The notes: a model not told the origin generated them from the sequence alone. A stretch of DNA of 64,000 nucleotides from JAJECS01 sp965262745 (GCA_965262745.1 OZ253558.1:2170001-2234000); one strand, 5' to 3'; numbered from the stretch's first letter, positions 24,118 through 33,339 are shown. Numbers and translations: made by a program.

Positions 24118-25283
24118 CTGTCCTGACCACCGAGGTGTGAGACACGGCTGACGGGCGGGTCCTCCTCGAACGGATCGGGAATCGGCGTCCGATCAAGGCG
24201 AATCGATGCCTCCAGCGCCTTCAATTCGTCCGATGCCACGTAGTACCGCCCACGCGCTTGCCCCCGCGCCAGCAACAGCCCCGCATCGCTCAGCGCCTTC
24301 AGATCGCGGCCCGCGACTACGAGGCTCACCTCGGCGAACCCGCGATAGGTCGCGTTGCGCACGCGGAAGCCCAGCGCGGCGTCCCACAGGGCGCCGAAGC
24401 ACCGTTCCGGCAACCGCCGACGCGACAGTTCGCGATCGATCGCGTCCCAGCGGCGTTCGGCCTCGTCGGCCCGGCGCAGCAGCGTGCGCGCCTGGCGGAA
24501 GTGCGCGGTCAGCACGAAACGGATCCAGGGACGGGCATCCCGCTGCGGCTGCCAGACGCCCCCGCCGACCTCGGCCAGCACGGCGTAGTAGGCATCCGTG
24601 TTCCGGCCCAAGTACTCCTCGATGCTCACAAACGCCGGCTCCAGCATCCCCTCACGCGCGAGCACGAGCGTCTGAAGGGCGCGCGCCATCCGGCCGTTGC
24701 CGTCGCGGAATGGGTGGATCATGACGAGGTTGAGATGCGCCATCGCGCCGCGGACGACCGCCGGCACGGCAGGGTCGTGACCTCGCAACTCCGCGACGAG
24801 CTCCTCCATGAGCCCAGGAATCTCGATGGCATCCGGCCCCTCGTACACGATTTCCTGCGTGGGCTCGCTACGGACGTAGGTGGCGCCCGGCCGCCAGCGG
24901 CCCGGGCGCTTGTCCAAGTCGTACTGCATCATCATGTAGTGCAGGCTCCGGATCAGCGACGCGTCGTACGCGAAGTGCGGGTCGTCCGCGAGCTGCAAGA
25001 CGAAGGTCATGGCCTCGCGGTAGCCCCGGATCGCCGCCCATACTTCTTCTGTCGCATCCAATGGCTCGCCGCCACCCACGGCGGCCACGGCGTCGTCCAG
25101 CGAGACGTTCAGCCCCTCGATACTGTTGGACCCCTGAATCGCCCGCGCGGACGCTACCCGCCGCAGCAATCCAGTCCAGCGCCGTGCCTCGGAAACCTGG
25201 CCGCGAAGCGCGTGACGCAATTCATCCACGCGGGCGTAAACGTCCGCTTCCTGCTCATCAAGCGGCGGTATATGGAAAAGCAT
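24114..25283 (-). CDS. Fic family AMPylase-like protein (class II)
   Basis: A 389-residue Fic/DOC protein. The catalytic motif HPFRDGNGRMAR begins at His190 (HxFx(D/E)GNGRxxR), giving AMP transfer from ATP to target hydroxyls. An N-terminal inhibitory helix motif SNSIEG at residues 52-57 matches (S/T)xxxE(G/N) of self-inhibited class II Fic proteins; a Fic N-terminal domain precedes it and a C-terminal winged-helix-like part (about 300-370, RDLKALSDAGLLLARG) follows, suggesting DNA binding. It lies alone, with a promoter and operator-like repeat just upstream (25318-25328). Target unknown. Confidence 0.9.
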   Translation of the reverse strand: MLFHIPPLDEQEADVYARVDELRHALRGQVSEARRWTGLLRRVASARAIQGSNSIEGLNVSLDDAVAAVGGGEPLDATEEVWAAIRGYREAMTFVLQLADDPHFAYDASLIRSLHYMMMQYDLDKRPGRWRPGATYVRSEPTQEIVYEGPDAIEIPGLMEELVAELRGHDPAVPAVVRGAMAHLNLVMIHPFRDGNGRMARALQTLVLAREGMLEPAFVSIEEYLGRNTDAYYAVLAEVGGGVWQPQRDARPWIRFVLTAHFRQARTLLRRADEAERRWDAIDRELSRRRLPERCFGALWDAALGFRVRNATYRGFAEVSLVVAGRDLKALSDAGLLLARGQARGRYYVASDELKALEASIRLDRTPIPDPFEEDPPVSRVSHLGGQDS

Positions 25284-25317
25284 GTGGGATAGTTCTATTC
25301 ACACCAACGTCACGTCG

Positions 25318-25328
25318 TATTATATACA
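25318..25328 (-). promoter_or_regulatory. Candidate promoter and operator of the Fic gene
   Basis: On the minus strand GTATATAATAC contains TATAAT (25324-25319) about 35 bases before the Fic start and is itself a short palindrome (GTAT...ATAC). The DNA around it is markedly AT-richer than the window. The winged-helix-like C-terminus of Fic makes autoregulation at this site conceivable. The rest of 25284-25603, between the divergent Fic and recQ genes, shows nothing else that I can identify. Confidence 0.5.
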
Positions 25329-25603
25329 ACTTGCAAAAGAATGGAACAGGCCTCTGAGTCATGTGGTAGAGAACAATACGACAGTGCATCCGTCGCCGAG
25401 CCAGAAAGCGGCCACCGACGTGACGCCCCGCCTGACACACTGGCCGCGCAGCGTCCGGAACGAGGCCCGCGGCTGAGTCCGTAGTCGGCACCATCCTGTT
25501 CGCCCGCCAGTTTCGCCGGGGCGCTCGCGCGGACGAGCCTATCGGCGCCCCAGGCTATCGTAAGGCGCATTGGAGCTAGCAGATTGGCGTGCTGGGGCTA
25601 GCG

Positions 25604-27745
25604 ATGCGTGAGGCTGACATCCGAGCAGTGCTGAAGGCCCGCTTCGGCTATGACGAGTTTCGTCCGTTGCAGGCCGAGATCATTGGCAATGTGCTGTCGG
25701 GCCGGGACTCGCTGGTGCTGATGCCCACCGGTGGGGGCAAGTCGCTGTGCTATCAGCTACCGGCGTTGTGTCTGGACGGGCTGACGCTGGTCGTCTCGCC
25801 GCTGATCGCTTTGATGAAGGACCAGGTGGACGCGCTGCGATCGAATGGCATCGAGGCGGCATTCATCAACAGCTCGGTGCCGGCGCGCGAGGCCCAGGGC
25901 GTCTATGCCGCGGCCCGGGCGGGCCGGCTCAAGCTGCTCTACATCGCGCCGGAGCGCCTGGCCGTTCCGGGCTTTCGCGACTTCCTGGACTCCGTCAACG
26001 TCGGGCTGATCGCGATCGACGAGGCCCACTGCATCTCCGAGTGGGGGCATGACTTCCGCCCGGACTACCGCAACCTGCGCACCCTGCGCGAGACGCTGGC
26101 TGGCACGACGGTTATCGCGCTCACGGCCACGGCCACCGACAGGGTTCGCGACGATATCGTGGAGCAGCTGGCGATGCCGCATGCCGGGCAATTCGTCTCC
26201 AGCTTCAACCGCGAGAACCTGACCTACATCGTCCGCCCCAAGCGCCGCGCCTTCGACGGACTCGTCGCGCTGCTGCGCAAGCACGCGAACGAGCCGGCGA
26301 TCATCTACTGCCTCTCGCGCGACGGTACCGAGACGCTGGCGTCCGACCTATCGCGTCTAGGAATCCCGGCGCTGCCGTATCACGCGGGGCTCGACCCGGT
26401 CGTGCGCCGCGACACGCAGGAGCGGTTCATCCGGGACGAAGCGCCGGTCATCGTCGCCACCATTGCCTTTGGCATGGGCATCGACAAGCCCGACGTGCGG
26501 CTCATCGTGCACTACGACCTGCCCAAGACCCTGGAGGGCTACTACCAGGAGACCGGGCGGGCCGGACGCGACGGGTTGCCCAGCGAATGCGTGCTGTTCT
26601 TTTCCGCCGGCGACCGGGCAAAGTTCACGCGCTTCATCGACGAGATGGAAGACCCGGCCGAGCGCGAGCGGGCCCATCAGAAGCTGGACCAGATGATCGC
26701 CTACGGCGAGTCGCGCAGCTGCCGCCGGGCGTTCGTGCTGCAGTACTTCGGCGAGACCTACGACCGGCCGGACTGCGGCAGCTGCGATGTATGCCTAGCC
26801 GAGCGTGAGGCGTTCGACGCCACCGAGATCGCGCAGAAGGTGATTTCCGCGGTCATTCGCACTGGAGAGCGGTTCGGCCCCGCCCACGTCATCAACGTCC
26901 TGCAGGGCTCGCGTGCCAAACGGGTGCTGGAGTTGGGCCATGACCAGCTATCTGTCCATGGCATCGCCCGCGACTACGGCCGCGACGAGCTCAAGGAGAT
27001 CGTGGGGCTACTGGAAGACGAAGGTCTGTTGCAGCGGAGCCCCGACAAATACGCGACCGTCTCGGTGACGCTCGCCGGCCATGACTTCCTGCGCCGGCGC
27101 GAGACGCTGACGTTCAACCGCATCAAGCGTGCGGCACCCGAATCCCAAGCTCGCCCGTATGACCGAATGGTCCCTGCCGACGGCGCCCAGTCCAGGGGAG
27201 GAACGCTGGGCCTCAACCGCGGCCTGTTCAATCGCCTGCGCGACGTGCGCGGTGCGCTGGCGCAGTCCAGGAATCTCCCGCCCTACATGATCCTCGGCGA
27301 CCAGGCGTTGCAGGAGATGGCCAACTTTTTCCCGCGAACTCGTGAAGGCTTGGCGCGCGTCACCGGTGTCAGCCGGGCGAAGCTCGAAGAGTTTGGCGAC
27401 GTCTTTCTCAACGCGATCCGCGACTACGCCGATGCGCAGGACCTGCCGGAGCAGGCGAACCTCAACCGCCGGGTGGCGCGCGGCCAGGGCAATGGCCGCC
27501 TCGACTTCGACCCGGAGCTGTTCGAGCGTCTGCGCGACCTACGGCTCGAGCTGGCCAGATCCAGGGATGTTCCAGCCTATGTGGTCTTCAGCAACCGGAC
27601 GCTTGAGGAGATGGCGCACACTATGCCCCAGGATCGTGCGAGTTTCGCGCTCGTCTCCGGCGTCGGGCCGGCGAAGCTGGAGGAGTTCGCCGACGATTTC
27701 CTGCAGGTGATCCGCGAGCATGCAGATTCCGGGAAAATTGGCTAG
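25604..27745 (+). CDS. recQ: RecQ-family ATP-dependent DNA helicase
   Basis: A 713-residue RecQ helicase. Motif 0 FGYDEFRPLQAEII, Walker A TGGGKS, DEAH box (AIDEAHCISEWGHDFRPDY), the helicase C motifs (GMGIDKPDVRLIVH, QETGRAGRDG), and the zinc-binding Cys set (SCRRAFVLQYFG, CGSCDVC) followed by the winged helix. Two HRDC domains end the protein (about 545-615 and 640-710: LFNRLRDVRGALA and LFERLRDLRLELA), which is one more than E. coli RecQ has. ATG at 25604 has gctgggg just upstream; GTG at 25589 is possible. It acts in recombination and fork repair. Confidence 0.95.
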   Translation: MREADIRAVLKARFGYDEFRPLQAEIIGNVLSGRDSLVLMPTGGGKSLCYQLPALCLDGLTLVVSPLIALMKDQVDALRSNGIEAAFINSSVPAREAQGVYAAARAGRLKLLYIAPERLAVPGFRDFLDSVNVGLIAIDEAHCISEWGHDFRPDYRNLRTLRETLAGTTVIALTATATDRVRDDIVEQLAMPHAGQFVSSFNRENLTYIVRPKRRAFDGLVALLRKHANEPAIIYCLSRDGTETLASDLSRLGIPALPYHAGLDPVVRRDTQERFIRDEAPVIVATIAFGMGIDKPDVRLIVHYDLPKTLEGYYQETGRAGRDGLPSECVLFFSAGDRAKFTRFIDEMEDPAERERAHQKLDQMIAYGESRSCRRAFVLQYFGETYDRPDCGSCDVCLAEREAFDATEIAQKVISAVIRTGERFGPAHVINVLQGSRAKRVLELGHDQLSVHGIARDYGRDELKEIVGLLEDEGLLQRSPDKYATVSVTLAGHDFLRRRETLTFNRIKRAAPESQARPYDRMVPADGAQSRGGTLGLNRGLFNRLRDVRGALAQSRNLPPYMILGDQALQEMANFFPRTREGLARVTGVSRAKLEEFGDVFLNAIRDYADAQDLPEQANLNRRVARGQGNGRLDFDPELFERLRDLRLELARSRDVPAYVVFSNRTLEEMAHTMPQDRASFALVSGVGPAKLEEFADDFLQVIREHADSGKIG

Positions 27746-27998
27746 TCAGAATCCAGCCGTCGGTGCGCAAGCCGGCCCATGCGTCGGGCTTCGGTCGTTG
27801 GTCTCATATCGGAATCCCTCGTCGTGGCGTCTTCCTTTGGCCAGGCCGAGCCAGGAGGATCACCTACGTTCGACGCCTACCCTCCAGCGTTGCCCACATG
27901 GGCCGCGACCGATTGCGGGCGGCAAGGACTTCGAGGTCGTGCTCCAGATCCCTTCCGCGACGGCTGCCGGGCCATCTACTCTTGTCGGCGAACCCCTT

Positions 27999-28074
27999 GG
28001 CCCCGTAGCTCAGTTGGATAGAGCGGTGGTTTCCTAAACCACGTGCCCCGGTTCGAGTCCGGGCGGGGCTGCCA
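27999..28074 (+). tRNA. tRNA-Arg (anticodon CCT)
   Basis: A 76-base cloverleaf with encoded CCA. Acceptor GGCCCCG pairs with CGGGGCT (G1-U72 wobble), D stem GCTC/GAGC, anticodon stem GTGGT/ACCAC with loop TTCCTAA giving anticodon CCT (reads AGG), T arm CCCGG TTCGAGT CCGGG, discriminator G73. The D loop has TTGGATA. It lies just before the tandem duplication; no integrase or attachment duplication is visible next to it. Confidence 0.96.
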
Positions 28075-28119
28075 GGCTGTTGGGTGCGCGCCGCCCCTGT
28101 TAGACGCGCGGGGCGTGGC

Positions 28120-29625
28120 CTAGAAGATCTGGAGCAAGGCGAGGGCGATGGCCGCGATGCCAGCCGTGATGAGCAGGCTGCGCTGGGCGGCGCGCCAGAC
28201 AAAGCCGCGCCAGAAGCGTGGTTTGGGACCGGACAGCCCGCCCCACGCGGCCACTGCGGCAAACACCCACAGGAACACCATCGCCACGATCTCGCTGATT
28301 ACAAACAACCGCCGCGGGTCACGCGTGAGCAGGTCGTGGATCACTCGAACACCGCTGGCGAGTGCATGGGTGCCCATGGCTATCTGACGCTCGTGCCGCA
28401 CGCCGTTCACGACGATGCCGCCAAGCAGGTTTGGAGCGCCGCCGGTGATGCCGATAAACACGAGGGGTCTCGAATCGCTGGGGGCGCTAATGGCCAGGGT
28501 GTACTGCTTGCCACCGCTGTCGGGGATCGGCTCGAAGTGAACGTCGTTAACCTCCGGCTCGGCCAGGCTGCCGCGCATCTCCGCCCGAGTCTCGGCCACT
28601 GGCCCGCCGCCATGGAGAATGAGGCGCGCGACAACCTCTGCGGTGGCGTCCGGTGCGTCCCCGCCATCGACGTAGCCCCACACGGCCACCCGTGACAGGT
28701 TGTTGAAGTGGGTCTGAAACGGCTGCTCGAGCAGCGTGACGGGGCCGGCGTAGAAGACGGGGCGCGTCCAGCCGACTTCCTCCCATTCGTGTTCCGCGAG
28801 CAGCGCGGCAATGCCCACCCCCAGCAGGGCGAACATCACCCCGATGGCCGCCCAACGGTCATGCCGTCTCCCGCGATGTTCCCGGTCGTCGGTGCTCGAC
28901 GAGTGTCTGGCCGCGAGCGCCTCGACGAGGACCACGGCCAAGATGGCGCCGGCCATGACCTCGGAGCCGTCGTCGAGAAACAGCAACCAGGAGCCCGTCG
29001 TCCCGTAGCCTTCAGCGAAGCCGTCGTGTAAAACCGCGCCCACCCCGAGCGCCAGCGCCAGCACGGCGAGCAGCGCCAGGGCCGGGTGACGGCGCAGCGA
29101 GGCGTACAAGACCCATCCCGCCGCCGCCGCCAGCGGAGCGGCGAGCGGCGCGACCACGGCCGCCCAGCGGACTTCGACCGGCAGGTCCCTAAGGTCCACC
29201 GACGCTAGCAACCCGACGAGCCACTCCGACCTCCCAAGCGTGTCCTTGAGATCGGCGAGCTCCTCGAACGCCACCAGTGCAGCGATCAGTGCCGCACTGA
29301 GCCAGCCGAGCGCCCACAGCCATCGTGGGCCTCTGATGGGAAGGGCCGGACGGAACAGCTGCGCCGCAGCCAGAGCGGCGACGGTCCCCCAAAGGACTCC
29401 TGAATACAGAGCCGCCGCCGATCCCTCTCTGTCGAGGCTCAGTTGTTGGAACCAGGAGTCTGGCTCAGGCCAGTCCCAGCCGACCGCGAGAATGGCCAGC
29501 GGCACGGTGAGCGCCAGGTGCACCGCCAAGAACCCAGCGAGAAGCCAGGCTCGTGTCCGCGGGCGCATCAGCCAGGGCCAGGCGACCGATCTGAGCGTAT
29601 GCATCATGGGTTGGTTGGGGTCCAT
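28120..29625 (-). CDS. Membrane protein, paralogue A of a four-member family
   Basis: A 501-residue integral membrane protein of unknown function. From the N-terminus: a basic PRTRAW segment, TM1 (LLAGFLAVHLALTVPLAI), further TMs with the family motif ALVAFEELADLKDT, a long hydrophobic region, then DGSEVMAGAILAVVLVE, a TM, an outside beta-rich domain (YAGPVTLLEQPF to PIPDSGGKQYTLA) and a C-terminal TM before the motif GLSGPKPRFWRGFVW and a last TM. ATG at 29625 matches the start of paralogue B. It is transcribed away from a truncated redox gene copy. Related copies: 30194, 47653, 61249. Confidence 0.75.
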   Translation of the reverse strand: MDPNQPMMHTLRSVAWPWLMRPRTRAWLLAGFLAVHLALTVPLAILAVGWDWPEPDSWFQQLSLDREGSAAALYSGVLWGTVAALAAAQLFRPALPIRGPRWLWALGWLSAALIAALVAFEELADLKDTLGRSEWLVGLLASVDLRDLPVEVRWAAVVAPLAAPLAAAAGWVLYASLRRHPALALLAVLALALGVGAVLHDGFAEGYGTTGSWLLFLDDGSEVMAGAILAVVLVEALAARHSSSTDDREHRGRRHDRWAAIGVMFALLGVGIAALLAEHEWEEVGWTRPVFYAGPVTLLEQPFQTHFNNLSRVAVWGYVDGGDAPDATAEVVARLILHGGGPVAETRAEMRGSLAEPEVNDVHFEPIPDSGGKQYTLAISAPSDSRPLVFIGITGGAPNLLGGIVVNGVRHERQIAMGTHALASGVRVIHDLLTRDPRRLFVISEIVAMVFLWVFAAVAAWGGLSGPKPRFWRGFVWRAAQRSLLITAGIAAIALALLQIF

Positions 29626-29980
29626 CAGCTCAATCGAAACAATCGCTGGGATGCGTTCGCCGCGCCCCGGTCCAGTGCCGTCATCGTCCCCGTCGATCGC
29701 CCTCTTGTGCACGGCCGCTGCTGATGCTGGTGCGTCCTTGGTGGGAAGAACACCTAGGCTACCGCCGTTGGCAGCCGCCTACGCCGCCGGCGCCTCCTGC
29801 TGCCCAACCAGGACGCGGAGCGAGGCCTTCCGGTGCCCAACGTGGGATTGCGTGACTCCGATACGCCGCCTGCCGCGCGCGTCGCTAAGGGCGTTCGGGT
29901 TCACGACGGCCGCTCGCATGGTTGGCGTACCCCTTCGCATACCACGGGAGTTGCTTGAGTTGACTCCGGGGTCCGCCGCG

Positions 29981-30178
29981 ATGAACGCTTGGGTCGCTCG
30001 AATCGGCACGATGACCGGCCTTGCGCTGGCGGTCGGCCTTGTGGCGTTGATCGCCGCCTGGGGTGAGCCGGGCGACGACGTCGGTACAGCGGTCGTGCGG
30101 GACCCGGTAATTGCGGGCGACGCGTTGCCCGGCTATGCACCTACGGCACCCGACAGCGCGATCGGCCGGCCCCACAGG
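29981..30178 (+). pseudogene. Truncated copy of the redox lipoprotein gene
   Basis: The first about 62 codons match the intact gene at 32005 (MNAWVARI..MTGLALAVGL, then PGYAPTAPDSAIGRP) and then the sequence jumps into the 3' end of membrane paralogue B. The CSHC active site and the whole thioredoxin fold are missing. The lipobox Cys is also changed to Trp (AACG to AAWG), and a 4-base deletion in a GGCC run shifts the frame near the junction. It is the broken end of a tandem duplication. Confidence 0.85.
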
Positions 30179-30193
30179 TGCGCGCCGCCGTGG

Positions 30194-31702
30194 TCAGGCG
30201 TGCGGTGTGGCCGATAGCACCCGGAGCAGGACGATCGCGACGGGCGCGAAGCCGGTCGTGACGAGCAGGCTGCGTTGGGCCGCGCTCCAGACAAAGCCGC
30301 GCCAGAACCGTGGTTTGGGACCGGACAGTCCGCGCCACGTGACCACCACGGCGAACACCCACAGGAACACCGTCGCCACGACATCGCCGATCACGAACAA
30401 CCGCCGCGGGTCGCGCGTGAACAGGTCTTGGATCACGCGGCCGCCACTGACGATGGCATGCGTACCCATGGCCAACGCGTACGTGTTCGGCTCCGGCATG
30501 CCGTTGACGACAGCCTCACCGGCATGATTCATGCCGCCGCGGGTCACACCCAAGTGCACGTTCGATGATGTGTCACTTAGGATGGTCAAGGTGTACCACT
30601 TCCCTTGGCTGTCAGGGATCGGCTCGAAATTTAGATCGACGACCACCGGATGGGGCCAGGTGTTGGGCACCCTGGCCCGGGCCGCTACCGGAGATCCGCT
30701 GTTGGCGGGAGTGAGGCGCGCCAGGATGTTCCCACCGGTACTCCTGACATAGCTCCACACCTGGATGCGCGTCAGTTGATCCAGGTTGGACCGAAACGAC
30801 TGCTCAAGCAACGAAATGGGGCCGGCGTAGAGGAGCGGGCGCGCAATCCCCTCTTCCTCCCACTCGTAGTCCGCGAGAAGCGCCGGAATGCTTGCCGCCA
30901 GCAGCGCCGCCGCCGCCACGAGTGCAGCCCAGCGGCCGGCACGGCCACGGGGACGCGGTTGGTCGGTGGACGCCTCCCGCTTCGTGCCTGCGCGCAGCTC
31001 GATGAGGACCACCACCAGAATGGCGGCGGCCATGATCTCCGAACCGTCCTCGATGAACAGCGCCCAAGCGGCCGTCGTGCCGTAGAGTTCGCCGAAGCCG
31101 TCGCGGAGGGCCGCGCCCATCCCGAGGGCAACCGCCAGCACGGTGAGCAGCGCCAGCGCCGGGTGGCGCCGCACCGACATGAAGACCACCCACGCCGCAG
31201 CCGCTGCCAGGGGCACGCCGAGCGGCCCGACGATGGCCAGCCAGCGGACGCTGATCGGCAGGTCCGCAAGGTCCACCGATGCCAGGAAGGCGTTGAACGC
31301 ACCCCACCTCCCGAGCGTGTCTTTCAGATCGGCGACTTCCTCGAAGGCAACGAGCGCGGCGAAGAGCGCCGCGCTGAGCCACCCGAGCACCCACAGCCAC
31401 CGGGGGCCTCTGGCCGACGGCACTGGACGGAACAGCTGCGTCACAGCGAGCGCGGCGAAGGCTCCCCAGAGGATCCCCGAATACAGATTCGCCGCCGTGC
31501 CTTCGCTGTCGAGGTTCAACTGTCGGAACCAGCTGCCAGACTCAGGCCAGTCCCAGCCGACCGCGAGGATGGCCAACGGCACAGTGAGCGCCAGGTGCAC
31601 CGCCAAGAACCCCGCGAGAAGCCAGGCCCGTGTCCGCGGGCGCATCAGCCAGGACCACGCCGTCGACCTTGGGAGATGCATTGCCGTCTGACCTGGGTCC
31701 AT
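30194..31702 (-). CDS. Membrane protein, paralogue B
   Basis: A 502-residue paralogue of the protein at 28120, by eye about two thirds identical. It shares TM1 almost exactly, the FEEVADLKDTLGR motif, DGSEIMAAAILVVVLIE, the outside domain (YAGPISLLEQSF, PIPDSQGKWYTLTI) and the C-terminal GLSGPKPRFWRGFVW. The conserved Glu pairs inside or next to membrane helices suggest a functional site, not only a structural role. It is divergent from the complete redox lipoprotein gene (32005) with about 300 bases between, and both units arose by tandem duplication. Function unknown. Confidence 0.75.
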   Translation of the reverse strand: MDPGQTAMHLPRSTAWSWLMRPRTRAWLLAGFLAVHLALTVPLAILAVGWDWPESGSWFRQLNLDSEGTAANLYSGILWGAFAALAVTQLFRPVPSARGPRWLWVLGWLSAALFAALVAFEEVADLKDTLGRWGAFNAFLASVDLADLPISVRWLAIVGPLGVPLAAAAAWVVFMSVRRHPALALLTVLAVALGMGAALRDGFGELYGTTAAWALFIEDGSEIMAAAILVVVLIELRAGTKREASTDQPRPRGRAGRWAALVAAAALLAASIPALLADYEWEEEGIARPLLYAGPISLLEQSFRSNLDQLTRIQVWSYVRSTGGNILARLTPANSGSPVAARARVPNTWPHPVVVDLNFEPIPDSQGKWYTLTILSDTSSNVHLGVTRGGMNHAGEAVVNGMPEPNTYALAMGTHAIVSGGRVIQDLFTRDPRRLFVIGDVVATVFLWVFAVVVTWRGLSGPKPRFWRGFVWSAAQRSLLVTTGFAPVAIVLLRVLSATPHA

Positions 31703-32004
31703 CAGCCCAATCGAATCAATCGCTGGGATGCGTTAGCCGCATGCTGGGCCGTCACATTCATGCGGCTCCCTCGGATAGTCCCCTGCGGCACGGCTGTTCT
31801 CTTGCTGGTTTAGCCTAGGCTATCGCTGTTGGCGGCCACCTACGCCGCCAGCGCCTCGCGCAGGCAGCTGCGACGGGCGAACCATAGACGCCGCGTGCCG
31901 CACGGATGGTTGAGGGCGTCCGGGTTCGCGAAGGTCGCTCGCATGGCCGTCGCTGCCCTTGGCTTACCATGGGAGCCACTTGGCTTGGGCCGGGACACGC
32001 TGCA

Positions 32005-32607
32005 ATGAACGCTTGGGTCGCTCGAATCGCCAGAATGACCGGCCTTGCGCTGGCAGTTGGCCTCATGGCCTTGATCGCCGCCTGCGGGGAAGCGGGCGAC
32101 GGCACCGATGTGGCAATGGTGCGGGACCCGGAAATCACGGGTGACCCGTTGCCCGGCTATGCACCCACGGCGCCCGACAGCGCGATCGGCCGGCCGGCCC
32201 CACAGGTGCGCGGCACCGATTTCGACGGCGCGTCCGTAGAAATTGTCGACGATGGGCGGAGGAAGGTGCTCATCTTCCTGGCGCACTGGTGCTCGCACTG
32301 CCAGGCGGAGGTTTCCGAGGTCCAAGCCTGGATCAATGGCGGCAGCAAGCCCGATGGCGTCGACCTCTATGGCGTGGCCACCGCGATCGACGAGGGCGCG
32401 TCGAATTACCCGCCGGACGATTGGCTCGAGCGCGAGGCCTGGACGTCGCCGGTGCTGGTGGACACGAATGACAGCGTGCTGGGCGCCTTTGGCCTCACCG
32501 CGTTTCCGACCTGGGTGTTCATCAATGCCGACGGCACCGTCGCCCTCCGCATCGGCGGCGCGATCGGACAGTCCCAGCTGACGGCGTTGTTCAAAGGGCT
32601 GCGCTAG
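32005..32607 (+). CDS. TlpA/ResA-like thioredoxin-fold lipoprotein
   Basis: A 200-residue lipoprotein: a signal peptide with lipobox LIAAC (Cys27), a linker, then a thioredoxin-like domain. The active site is HWCSHC (Cys96, Cys99) after VLIFLA, and the cis-Pro turn is TAFPTWVFI. Such TlpA/ResA-type proteins reduce or exchange disulfides outside the membrane, e.g. in cytochrome c maturation. The WCSHC site matches the W-U-S-H-C of the TGA gene at 3485 in residue pattern. ATG at 32005 is the same start as in the truncated copy. Divergent from paralogue B, suggesting a shared job at the membrane. Confidence 0.88.
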   Translation: MNAWVARIARMTGLALAVGLMALIAACGEAGDGTDVAMVRDPEITGDPLPGYAPTAPDSAIGRPAPQVRGTDFDGASVEIVDDGRRKVLIFLAHWCSHCQAEVSEVQAWINGGSKPDGVDLYGVATAIDEGASNYPPDDWLEREAWTSPVLVDTNDSVLGAFGLTAFPTWVFINADGTVALRIGGAIGQSQLTALFKGLR

Positions 32608-32638
32608 GCGACGCGCCGACCTGTCCGCGAGTTGGGAA

Positions 32639-32658
32639 GGGCGGTTCGCGAACCGCCC
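32639..32658. repeat. Palindromic intergenic repeat, copy 3
   Basis: GGGCGGTTCGCGAACCGCCC, perfect 20-bp palindrome about 30 bases after the stop of the redox lipoprotein gene, where it could act as a transcript end or stabiliser. Confidence 0.9.
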
Positions 32659-32806
32659 CTGCGATGGGGGCGGCACGACGGCTGTGCGGCGAGACAGGCT
32701 GCACGTCATGCACTACATTTGGCAGCGAAGGCACAAGCCACGGTATCGGCCTGTGGACTCTGGGCATCAGGCGCCGCGGCACTCGTGCGCAGCTGGGAGG
32801 ATGGCG

Positions 32807-33214
32807 GTGCCCACATCTATCGCGTTACGGATCGTCGCGGCCTATCAAGTAGTCGTGGCCGTGGCCGTTGGGGTGAACTTCATCATCACGCCGCTGTACC
32901 ACCCGGGCGGCGATGAGCCGTTCACTGCCTGGGAGATCATGAATTGGTTCATGGCCGTGAGCGTGGTGATCGTCTTGGTCGGGAGCTTCATGCGCAAACG
33001 GCGCATGGACGCCGGGGAGGCGAACACGCGGCAGTCCCTGGAAGTGAACATCGTCTTCTACGCGGCGCTGGGGCTGTTCCTCTGGTACTTCTGGAACTGG
33101 TTCGGTGTCTTCAGCGACCAGGCCGACGGCACGTTGTGGGCCTTCATCGATCCGCTGTTCGTGCTGGTGGTCGGCCCCGCCGGCCTGCGGATGTGGCGCG
33201 CCGCCGGGGGTTAG
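32807..33214 (+). CDS. Small integral membrane protein, unknown family
   Basis: A 135-residue protein with three or four hydrophobic helices (IALRIVAAYQVVVAVAVGVNF; MAVSVVIVLVGSF; VFYAALGLFLWYFWNWFGVF; PLFVLVVGPAGLRMW, given in segments). GTG at 32807 is preferred because gggagg ends directly before position 32801, which is too close for an ATG start there but ideal 6 bases later. No family recognised. A Trp/Phe-rich third helix is its most distinctive part. Neighbours give no clue to function. Confidence 0.65.
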   Translation: MPTSIALRIVAAYQVVVAVAVGVNFIITPLYHPGGDEPFTAWEIMNWFMAVSVVIVLVGSFMRKRRMDAGEANTRQSLEVNIVFYAALGLFLWYFWNWFGVFSDQADGTLWAFIDPLFVLVVGPAGLRMWRAAGG

Positions 33215-33311
33215 TTCGGCCAGTCAAGGTTGTGAATGTGGGCGGCACAGCGCAAGCGTGGCGGTCCGTCGTTAGGGCCGTCGTTCCTGCTGGCACCGGG
33301 GTCGCGCGTCT

Positions 33312-33339
33312 GAGATTCCTCGCTACGCTCGGAATGACA
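33312..33339. repeat. GAGATTCCTCGCTACGCTCGGAATGAC-type repeat
   Basis: An intergenic element GAGATTCCTCGCTACG followed by CTCGGAATGACA; its ends can pair (GATTCC...GGAATg). It resembles short interspersed palindromic elements common in uncultivated bacterial genomes. Copy number within this window is one. Confidence 0.6.

Noticed and set aside
28000..28074. tRNA-Arg as integration site of a mobile element next to the tandem duplication
   Set aside because: No repeat of the tRNA 3' end was seen downstream and no integrase is present.
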